5,854 bases of DNA from Clostridiales bacterium UBA6363 (GTDB lineage: Bacteria > Bacillota > Clostridia > UBA1381): positions 8,310-14,163 of the forward strand of contig DJRJ01000021.1 of the NCBI GenBank assembly GCA_002438865.1. Reading direction: 5' to 3'. Below the pieces are notes generated by a model. The model was not told the origin of the DNA, ran no database searches, and was given only the letters and a program-made list of their open reading frames with translations. The translations under genes and the position numbers were made by a program. Positions 1-4,361 of this stretch are shown here, one piece after another (positions within the stretch are counted from its first letter, which is position 1; each line of letters starts with the position of its first letter).

Positions 1-102
1 CAAAATCCAATCAACGGAACTTCTGATTTTTCCATACAATAATTTTGAAAAAAGTGATATATCACTTTTTTCGCCTGTCGGCAATACTTTGTCGACAGGC
101 TC
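1..102. repeat. Intergenic structured repeat, copy A (possibly truncated by the window edge)
   Basis: This stretch matches 2619-2720 without gaps at a constant offset of 2618. By eye only positions 23, 24, 32, 39 and 92 differ (97 of 102 identical). It holds a perfect 26-base palindrome (47-72) and a 10-bp stem-loop (73-82 with 91-100, loop 83-90, one G-T wobble at 81/92). The other copy has C instead of T at the wobble position, so its stem is fully paired. Homology ends just after the GGCTC at 98-102. It starts at the first base of the window, so the element probably continues to the left. It lies directly after the stop codon of the minus-strand kinase gene. No coding sequence is supported here. 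Confidence 0.85.
47..100 (-). terminator. Probable terminator of the antitoxin-kinase operon (likely bidirectional)
   Basis: Reading the minus strand past the kinase stop (105-103), the first structure is the GC-rich stem-loop at 100-73. Next is the perfect palindrome 72-47: GAAAAAA, then GTGATATATCAC, then TTTTTTC. A stem followed by a T run on either strand is what a bidirectional intrinsic terminator looks like. The palindrome itself is AT-rich and its stem is modest. Termination is inferred from position and shape. Confidence 0.5.
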
Positions 103-930
103 TTATAATACTTTTTGCCGCACTGATATACACTCTAAAACCCTGTCGGTAATAATTGCTCTGTCCCTCGGAGAATAAAATTCAAGAATAGGAATAAGAC
201 ACTCCTCTATATCCTTTCTTGTTAAAACGGGCATTGACAACTGTTTTCCGTACAACTCCCTTGCAGTGTTCCGCTGCCGTGTAAAGCTCATATTGAACGG
301 TCTTGCACGCAATGCCGATATAAGCGCTTTCGGCTCTATATCCATAGCGGACGCTCTTGTATCCGAAAGCAATCCCGCACCGTTATCAAAAATCGGGCAA
401 TAATCATATTTACTGCCTGTTTTCAACACTGCAATATTATTAAGATGTCTGTCATCATTCAAAAACAAAGAGTCGACCTCAAAAAGCAATGTCAGATATT
501 CCCCGAAATAATCAAGTCCCGTGTATTCGCTCGTTGCTTCGGCGAGGTAGGATATTCGTTTTTTACAGCTGTTAAGCGATGACAGCTTATCCTTAAGCGG
601 ACAGCCGAGAAATTGTGACAAGAGCCGATTAATCGTAATAAGCGATTGGTCCTCGTTTAAGAAATTTTTGCTTATACAGCCTGTCCGTTCACGGTTATGC
701 ACCGCAACTCTTACAGGCTTGTACCGCACAAACGTAAAAGGCGTGTCCGTTTCAATATTGCTTTTTTCAAGCAATATTGAAATCAAAGTTTCGCTCAACG
801 CTTCATACCCGAATTGATCAAGCTTGTACCAGTTTTCGCCGTCAAGCCATTTTTCCTGATTTCCCTTTGATGAAGTTTCCGCAATTTTTTTATCTGTTAC
901 AAGCTTTATATTTCTTCCGTTTCTATCCAT
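103..930 (-). CDS. HipA-like serine/threonine kinase, putative toxin
   Basis: Protein of 275 residues resembling the kinase core of the HipA/HipT family. An N-terminal loop, ETSSKGNQEKW (18-28), sits where HipA kinases have their ATP-binding, autophosphorylated Gly-rich loop. It is followed by WYKLD with K36 as the probable ATP-binding lysine. The catalytic loop NDDRHLNN (158-165) fits the family N-x-D-x-H-x-x-N pattern, giving D160 as catalytic base and N165 as metal ligand. The DFG-like Asp is D182 in IFDNG. A helical C-terminal region follows. At 275 residues it is much shorter than full HipA (about 440) and lacks HipA's N-terminal subdomain, so it is closer to the separate kinase HipT. 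The start is supported by GGAGG about 8 bases upstream. It overlaps the upstream AbrB-type gene by 25 bases, implying translational coupling. By family it should phosphorylate a translation component and arrest growth. Target and toxicity are inference. Confidence 0.82.
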   Translation of the reverse strand: MDRNGRNIKLVTDKKIAETSSKGNQEKWLDGENWYKLDQFGYEALSETLISILLEKSNIETDTPFTFVRYKPVRVAVHNRERTGCISKNFLNEDQSLITINRLLSQFLGCPLKDKLSSLNSCKKRISYLAEATSEYTGLDYFGEYLTLLFEVDSLFLNDDRHLNNIAVLKTGSKYDYCPIFDNGAGLLSDTRASAMDIEPKALISALRARPFNMSFTRQRNTARELYGKQLSMPVLTRKDIEECLIPILEFYSPRDRAIITDRVLECISVRQKVL

Positions 931-1442
931 TGATTGTCCTCCGCCGTTTTTCCCTTTGTTTTTTGTATAATTTCAATCGGATTATATTCCGCAACGCCGA
1001 TTGCCTCAAGATATTCTCTTATGCCGCTCCTCTCTTTCGGAATACAGCGTTCCTCCAAAAAATTCATAAAATCCTCCCACATTAAATTCTTATTGTTACC
1101 GAAAGCGGTTTTAACAACGTCCTTCGTAAAATTTTCCGCTTTAAGTATTTTATCGGTAAAATCCGCATATATTACGGTACAAAGCTCTTCGCCGTCATAA
1201 AAGCTCAATTTTTTAATCTTATGCCCCATATTTTTTTTCTGCAATACAAATTCGTCGGCTGATTTCTCCGATTCAATATATATACGTTTTCCGTCAAACA
1301 TCAATTCGATATTGCGTTTGCTTTCATCAATGCCCATTTCCTTTATCCATGATGACGGAACAGACACCTTATATGTTTTCGACCCTGCCGACGCTGTTCC
1401 TCCGGCAGAGCTTATTATAACTTTTCCCGTTCTGTGTTCCAT
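906..1442 (-). CDS. AbrB/SpoVT-type DNA-binding protein with extra C-terminal domain, putative antitoxin
   Basis: Protein of 178 residues from the ATG at 1442. The first 57 residues look like an AbrB/MazE/SpoVT swapped-hairpin beta-barrel DNA-binding domain: GKVIISSAGG, then TYKVSVPSSWIKEMGI (typical V-x-V-P-x-x-W core), then an R-x-I-x-I-E-like end (KRIYIE). Residues 64-118 form a linker and beta segment (KLSFYDGEELCTVIYADF). Residues 120-173 carry a pattern I recognise as commonly coupled to HipA-like kinases in Clostridia: W-E-D-F-x-x-F-L-E-E-R-C-x-P, then a Y-x-P-x-x-I-I-x-K-T segment, then A-E-D-x-x-W-I. An upstream in-frame ATG at 1490 is rejected because it lies in the promoter -35 box. 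The 1442 start has AGAGGTG (1455-1449) seven bases ahead. The likely role is antitoxin and autorepressor of the operon. Whether the C-terminal domain binds the kinase is inference. Confidence 0.75.
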   Translation of the reverse strand: MEHRTGKVIISSAGGTASAGSKTYKVSVPSSWIKEMGIDESKRNIELMFDGKRIYIESEKSADEFVLQKKNMGHKIKKLSFYDGEELCTVIYADFTDKILKAENFTKDVVKTAFGNNKNLMWEDFMNFLEERCIPKERSGIREYLEAIGVAEYNPIEIIQKTKGKTAEDNQWIETEEI

Positions 1443-1461
1443 TGTGTTCACCTCTGCGATA

Positions 1462-1490
1462 AATATATCATATTCGTACCGAATTGTCAA
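1462..1490 (-). promoter_or_regulatory. Sigma-A promoter of the antitoxin-kinase operon
   Basis: On the minus strand there is a perfect -35 box TTGACA (1490-1485), a 17-base spacer, and -10 box TATATT (1467-1462) preceded by TG one base upstream (extended -10). Transcription should start near 1455, giving a leader of about 13 bases that begins at the ribosome binding site. The near-consensus elements imply strong basal transcription that would need repression, as expected of an autoregulated toxin-antitoxin operon. Confidence 0.8.
1472..1484. promoter_or_regulatory. Candidate operator: ATTCG-TAC-CGAAT inverted repeat
   Basis: A perfect 5-bp inverted repeat with a 3-base centre lies entirely inside the -35/-10 spacer of the antitoxin promoter. 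This is a good position for a repressor to block RNA polymerase. The nearest candidate ligand is the AbrB-type protein encoded immediately downstream. AbrB-fold antitoxins of the MazE type do bind inverted repeats in their own promoters. The repeat is short enough to arise by chance, so the assignment is tentative. Confidence 0.4.
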
Positions 1491-1528
1491 ATATATAAAT
1501 ACTATTTAATAAAAATGTATTAAAGCAC

Positions 1529-1557
1529 TTGCAAAGTCCGCATATTTGTGATAGAAT
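1529..1557 (+). promoter_or_regulatory. Sigma-A promoter of tRNA-Arg
   Basis: TTGCAA (1529-1534), a 17-base spacer, and TAGAAT (1552-1557) place the transcription start near 1564, about seven bases ahead of the mature tRNA 5' end at 1571. It is divergent from the antitoxin promoter, with about 40 bases between the two -35 boxes. Confidence 0.75.
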
Positions 1558-1570
1558 TAATGTGTTGTAC

Positions 1571-1647
1571 GCACACATAGCTCAGCTGGATAGAGCATCG
1601 GATTCCGATTCCGGAGGCCGCGGGTTCAAATCCTGTTGTGTGCACCA
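1571..1647 (+). tRNA. tRNA-Arg, anticodon CCG
   Basis: A full cloverleaf can be folded by hand. The 7-bp acceptor stem is GCACACA (1571-1577) with TGTGTGC (1637-1643). The D stem is GCTC (1580-1583) with GAGC (1593-1596). The anticodon stem is TCGGA (1598-1602) with TCCGG (1610-1614), one terminal wobble. The anticodon loop is TTCCGAT, placing CCG at 1605-1607. The variable loop has 5 bases (1615-1619). The T stem is 1620-1624 with 1632-1636 (two G-T wobbles), and its loop is TTCAAAT. The discriminator base is A1644, and CCA is encoded at 1645-1647. It reads the arginine codon CGG. It has its own promoter and terminator, so it is a stand-alone tRNA gene. Confidence 0.95.
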
Positions 1648-1649
1648 CG

Positions 1650-1685
1650 TCAGAGCAGGCGGCAATCCGCTTGCTCTGATTTTTT
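1650..1685 (+). terminator. Intrinsic terminator of the tRNA-Arg transcript
   Basis: A 13-bp stem (1650-1662 with 1667-1679, one G-T wobble) closes a 4-base loop (CAAT) and is followed directly by six T residues (1680-1685). This is a strong rho-independent terminator starting three bases after the tRNA CCA. It also lies between the tRNA promoter and the amidohydrolase start, so it would limit read-through into that gene. Confidence 0.9.
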
Positions 1686-1704
1686 ATAAAAAGGAGTTTT
1701 TTTA

Positions 1705-2496
1705 ATGATTATAGATTTTCACACGCATTGCTTTCCCGACAAACTTGCCGAAAGAGCCGTTGCACAGCTTTCGTATGCGGCGGGCGGAATAATAAATTAC
1801 ACCGACGGAACGATTTCGGGGCTTAAAAAATCAATGGCAGAGGAGGGCGTAAGCGCCGCCGTTGTGCTTAATATTGCAACGAACGAGCATCAGACGGAAA
1901 GCGTAAACGACTTTGCCGCCTCTATAAACGACAACAAAGAAATATTTGCTTTCGGCTCGGTTTTTCCTCATTCGGAAAAAGCCTTATATGAGCTTGAGCG
2001 GATAAAAGCGCTTGGGCTTAAGGGAGTAAAATTCCATCCCGAATATCAGAAATTCTATGTCGATGACGAATTTATGATACCGATTTACAAAAAGATTTCC
2101 AAGCTCGGACTTATAACGGTGTTCCACGCCGGCAAGGATTACGGATTTATGCCGCCGTATCACTGTATGCCGAAAAATATGAAAAATGCGCTTAAATATC
2201 TGGACACTCCCGTTGTTGCCGCACATTGGGGCGGTATGAACTGTGCCGAGGAGGTTTTGGACGAACTGTGCGGACTTAACGTGTATTTTGACTCCTCGTT
2301 CGGCTACGGGCAGATGTCACGCATTGCCGCCGAGAAAATAATCGAAAAGCACGGAACGGACAAGCTTTTGTTCGGCACGGACTCGCCCTGGCACACTCCG
2401 TCCGTTGAAATGCGCCTTATCGACACTTTGGGGCTTGCCCCCGCCGAAAAGGACGCCGTATGCTTCGGCAATGCAAAAAAGCTGTTGGGAATATAA
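1705..2496 (+). CDS. Metal-dependent amidohydrolase (amidohydrolase 2 / ACMSD-like TIM-barrel family)
   Basis: Protein of 263 residues, the usual length for small single-domain members of the family, with no signal peptide, so probably cytoplasmic. The metal and catalytic ligands expected of the (beta/alpha)8 amidohydrolase fold appear in order. These are the HxH pair in DFHTH (H6, H8) after strand 1, GVKFHPE (H111), FHAGKDYG (H141) after strand 5, AAHWGG (H174) after strand 6, and the strand 8 aspartate in LLFGTDSPWHTP (D226). Family members hydrolyse C-N bonds or decarboxylate small aromatic or cyclic acids. The substrate here is unknown. The start is supported by AAGGAG (1691-1696), eight bases ahead. 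It follows tRNA-Arg and its terminator, and no separate promoter is visible in the 57-base gap. Confidence 0.88.
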   Translation: MIIDFHTHCFPDKLAERAVAQLSYAAGGIINYTDGTISGLKKSMAEEGVSAAVVLNIATNEHQTESVNDFAASINDNKEIFAFGSVFPHSEKALYELERIKALGLKGVKFHPEYQKFYVDDEFMIPIYKKISKLGLITVFHAGKDYGFMPPYHCMPKNMKNALKYLDTPVVAAHWGGMNCAEEVLDELCGLNVYFDSSFGYGQMSRIAAEKIIEKHGTDKLLFGTDSPWHTPSVEMRLIDTLGLAPAEKDAVCFGNAKKLLGI

Positions 2497-2552
2497 ACTC
2501 AAGCGGTTTGTCCGCTTTGTTATTGCGAGTTTGAGGTGCTAACCTCTATTTT
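2495..2552 (+). terminator. Weak terminator-like hairpins after the amidohydrolase
   Basis: From the stop codon onward several short inverted repeats are visible. AAGCGG/CCGCTT (2501-2506 with 2512-2517) is nested inside AAACTC/GAGTTT (2495-2500 with 2527-2532). A separate GAGGT/ACCTC stem (2533-2537 with 2542-2546) is followed by TATTTT. The last resembles a weak intrinsic terminator, but the stem is only 5 bp and the T run is interrupted. The stronger candidate is the palindrome at 2665-2690. Confidence 0.35.
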
Positions 2553-2556
2553 AAAT

Positions 2557-2585
2557 CATTTCTGACGACAAGTGCGTCAGAAATG
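2557..2585. repeat. Stem-loop at the left end of the structured intergenic region
   Basis: CATTTCTGACG (2557-2567) pairs perfectly with CGTCAGAAATG (2575-2585), an 11-bp stem with a 7-base loop. It lies left of the part shared with bases 1-102. I cannot tell whether copy A also has it, because that copy reaches the window edge. No ORF is supported here. Confidence 0.6.
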
Positions 2586-2589
2586 GCAC

Positions 2590-2648
2590 AAAATCGAAAG
2601 TTTCAGATTTTGACACTTCAAAATCCAATCAACGGAACTTTCGATTTT
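2590..2648. repeat. Long nested stem-loop overlapping the left part of repeat copy B
   Basis: AAAATCGAAAGTT (2590-2602) pairs with AACTTTCGATTTT (2636-2648), a 13-bp perfect stem. Inside its loop GATTTTGA (2606-2613) pairs with TCAAAATC (2618-2625) around a 4-base loop. The right arms of both stems lie in the part shared with copy A. The nested arrangement suggests an element defined by RNA or single-strand DNA folding. Confidence 0.6.
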
Positions 2649-2720
2649 TTCATACAGTAATTTTGAAAAAAGTGATATATCACTTTTTTCGCCTGTCGGC
2701 AATACTTTGCCGACAGGCTC
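2619..2720. repeat. Intergenic structured repeat, copy B
   Basis: Ungapped direct repeat of 1-102 (97 of 102 bases identical by eye), in the same orientation. It contains the same perfect palindrome (2665-2690) and the same stem-loop, here fully paired (2691-2700 with 2709-2718, loop 2701-2708). To the left it continues into further hairpins. To the right, past the GGCTC end of the homology, it abuts another perfect stem-loop that copy A lacks. The near identity between two non-coding regions about 2.6 kb apart points to a dispersed repeat family or a recent duplication. Confidence 0.85.
2665..2690. terminator. Perfect A/T-flanked palindrome, probable bidirectional terminator
   Basis: GAAAAAA-GTGATATATCAC-TTTTTTC is fully self-complementary. 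On the plus strand the stem ends in six T residues and would terminate read-through from the amidohydrolase. The GC-rich stem-loop at 2691-2718 follows. The sequence is identical to 47-72, which suggests selection on it or very recent copying. Function is inferred from shape only. Confidence 0.5.
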
Positions 2721-2752
2721 AAATGACCTGCCGTACTTCGGCAGGTCATTTG
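2720..2752. other. Perfect 14-bp stem-loop upstream of the SDR promoter
   Basis: CAAATGACCTGCCG (2720-2733) pairs with CGGCAGGTCATTTG (2739-2752) around the 5-base loop TACTT. It is the most stable hairpin in the gap but has no T run, so it is not a standard intrinsic terminator. It ends 22 bases before the -35 box of the next operon. It could be the end of the repeat element, an insulator, or a protein-binding palindrome. Confidence 0.6.
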
Positions 2753-2774
2753 TCATAACAGTGCAAGAATTGTA

Positions 2775-2803
2775 TTGCATTTTTTTCAAAACGGTTGTAG
2801 AAT
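2775..2803 (+). promoter_or_regulatory. Sigma-A promoter of the SDR-AraC-oxidoreductase operon
   Basis: TTGCAT (2775-2780), a 17-base spacer, and TAGAAT (2798-2803) give a predicted start near 2810 and a short leader before the ribosome binding site. The -10 is identical to that of the tRNA promoter and the -35 differs by one base. A TGCAA/TTGCA inverted repeat with an 8-base spacer (2762-2766 and 2775-2779) overlaps the -35 box and could be a regulator site, but this is weak. Confidence 0.65.
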
Positions 2804-2826
2804 GGATATTGAGAGGAGTGTTTTTT

Positions 2827-3531
2827 ATGAATAAAACAGTTTTAATTACAGGAGCAACAAGCGGTTACGGACTTGCCACGGCTAAAAAATTCAAGGCTGA
2901 CAGCGATACGGTAATAATCGCTTCGAGAAATGCGGAAAAGGTGAAAAACGTGGTTTCGCAGTACGGATTTGACGACGGTTTTGCAATAGATGTTACGGAC
3001 TACGAAAAGTGGGTTGAACTGAAAAAGTACGTTACGGACAAATACGGACATATAGACGTACTTGTAAACAACGCCGGCTGCGGTGTTAAGATTGCCGACA
3101 CCGTGGAGCAAACGCAGGAAACCATAGACAAAACCATTGCGGTAAACTTAAACAGCGTTATATACGGTTCAAAGCTGTTCGGCGAGGTTATGAAAGAGCA
3201 GAAGGACGGAATTATAATCAATATTTCCTCCGTATGCGCACGCCACTGCTGGGCAGGCTGGTCTGTATATGCGTCGGCAAAGGCAGGCGTTCTGAACTTT
3301 ACAAAGGGTCTTTACATTGAATTACAGCCGTACGGCGTACGTGCAACGTGCATTATTCCGGCATCGGCAAGCACGGGATTTCAGAAAAACGCCGGTATCG
3401 ACGAAGTTGTGCAGTCGCTTTCGGCAGATGACATCGCAAACGCCGTATTCTATGCGGCTAATCAGCCAAAGGGCGTAGTAGTTGAGGAAATGACCGTATG
3501 GGGAACGGCGCAGGAGGTTCAGCCGCTGTAA
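2827..3531 (+). CDS. Short-chain dehydrogenase/reductase (classical SDR)
   Basis: Protein of 234 residues with every classical SDR hallmark. The Rossmann glycine motif TGATSGYG is at 8-15. R34 after strand 2 (IIASRN) suggests NADP(H) preference. DVTD is at 55-58 and NNAG at 81-84. N107 is in VNLNS, S135 in INISS, and the Y148-x-x-x-K152 pair is in YASAKAG, with the normal 13-residue Ser-to-Tyr spacing. It should oxidise or reduce an alcohol/carbonyl pair in the cytoplasm. The usual P-G after the last core strand is P178-A here. The ATG at 2827 is chosen over an in-frame ATG at 2707, because AGGAG lies about 8 bases ahead and the 40 extra residues would come from the repeat hairpins and promoter. 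First gene of the operon; its stop overlaps the AraC start. Substrate unknown. Confidence 0.9.
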   Translation: MNKTVLITGATSGYGLATAKKFKADSDTVIIASRNAEKVKNVVSQYGFDDGFAIDVTDYEKWVELKKYVTDKYGHIDVLVNNAGCGVKIADTVEQTQETIDKTIAVNLNSVIYGSKLFGEVMKEQKDGIIINISSVCARHCWAGWSVYASAKAGVLNFTKGLYIELQPYGVRATCIIPASASTGFQKNAGIDEVVQSLSADDIANAVFYAANQPKGVVVEEMTVWGTAQEVQPL

Positions 3532-4334
3532 TGAATAACATAAACAGCTTTAACGAGGTTATCGAGTATATCGAAAAAAACCTTACGGAAAATCTTGATA
3601 TAGCCGTTATGGCAAAAAAGGCGAAAATGTCGGTATATGAATTCAGACGCATTTTTTCCTTTGCGGCAGGTATTCCCATAAGCGAGTATATAAGAAAGCG
3701 CCGCCTTTCGGCTGCCGCCTCGGAGCTTATCGCAAAAGAAAGCTCCGTTACGGATATTGCCGCAAAATACGGCTACGATAACGTATCGTCGTTTTCAAGA
3801 GCGTTCAAGGAGTTTCAGGGATTTTCGCCCAACGAAATCTCCAAAAATCCCGTTAATATGTTCACCAAGATAGGATTTGATTTCGGCATACACGGCGGTG
3901 CGGACATTGCGTACAGGATTATTTCGGAGCCTGATTTCTATATATGCGGTATGACGGGCAATTCCGGCATTAACGATACGGAATGTTGTGAAAACGTATG
4001 GGATAGCTTTTACAAAACCGACATTCCCGATACGTGCGGCGATGAGATTTATGCCGCATACGTAAACGGCGATAACTCGGTAAAATGCACCATAGGCAAG
4101 CGGTGTGCCGAAAATGCGGACAACTCGCTGCACATTCCGCAGTCCGACTGGGTATGCTTTACAATGCACGGCTCGGAGGATTCGGAAGTGAACAAATTTT
4201 ACAATGATATAATTTTTAACTGGTTTGATTCAAGCACATATACAAGAAACTACGATATACCGAATATCGAGGTATTTCCTGCCGATATGGAAGATGACGG
4301 CTTTGAATGGGAGATACGGATACCGGTACAATAA
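3531..4334 (+). CDS. AraC-family transcriptional regulator with C-terminal effector-binding-like domain
   Basis: Protein of 267 residues. The AraC/XylS double helix-turn-helix is at the N terminus (about 4-105). The first HTH is around LDIAVMAKKAKMSVYEFRRIF (22-42), followed by the linker helix with ISEYIRKRRLSAAASEL. The second HTH is VTDIAAKYGYDNVSSFSRAFKEFQGFSP (73-100), the well-conserved family signature. Residues from about 110 to the end look like a GyrI/AraC effector-binding-type domain (YRIISEPDFYICGMTG, DEIYAAYV, WVCFTMHGS, IEVFP, EWEIRIPV), as in Rob- or BltR/Cass2-type proteins that sense small molecules. The ATG sits in TAATG, overlapping the SDR stop by one base, with AGGAGG at 3512-3517. 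Translation is therefore probably coupled. The likely role is activator of its own operon in response to a pathway compound; the ligand is unknown. Confidence 0.85.
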   Translation: MNNINSFNEVIEYIEKNLTENLDIAVMAKKAKMSVYEFRRIFSFAAGIPISEYIRKRRLSAAASELIAKESSVTDIAAKYGYDNVSSFSRAFKEFQGFSPNEISKNPVNMFTKIGFDFGIHGGADIAYRIISEPDFYICGMTGNSGINDTECCENVWDSFYKTDIPDTCGDEIYAAYVNGDNSVKCTIGKRCAENADNSLHIPQSDWVCFTMHGSEDSEVNKFYNDIIFNWFDSSTYTRNYDIPNIEVFPADMEDDGFEWEIRIPVQ

Positions 4335-4361
4335 GCCGATTTCGGCGGATTGGAGAGAAAA

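Noticed and set aside
1443..1490. N-terminal extension of the AbrB-type protein to 1490
   Set aside because: The extension lies within and upstream of the mapped promoter elements, beyond the predicted transcript start.
1571..1647. tRNA as an integration (att) site
   Set aside because: No integrase gene is present, and I found no second copy of the tRNA 3' end in the window.
1..2720. CRISPR array or insertion sequence built on the 102-base repeat
   Set aside because: There are only two copies, 2.6 kb apart, with ordinary genes between them. No spacer periodicity, cas gene or transposase is present.
2577..2789. Minus-strand 70-residue open frame in the intergenic region
   Set aside because: It consists of translated hairpins and repeat sequence with no protein features.
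2707..2826. N-terminal extension of the SDR to an ATG at 2707
   Set aside because: It would translate the repeat hairpin, the 14-bp stem-loop and the promoter. The 2827 start has a good ribosome binding site and gives the normal SDR N terminus.
3498..3530. N-terminal extension of the AraC regulator to an ATG at 3498
   Set aside because: It would overlap the SDR end by 34 bases and has no better ribosome binding site. The TAATG junction at 3529-3533 is a typical coupled start.
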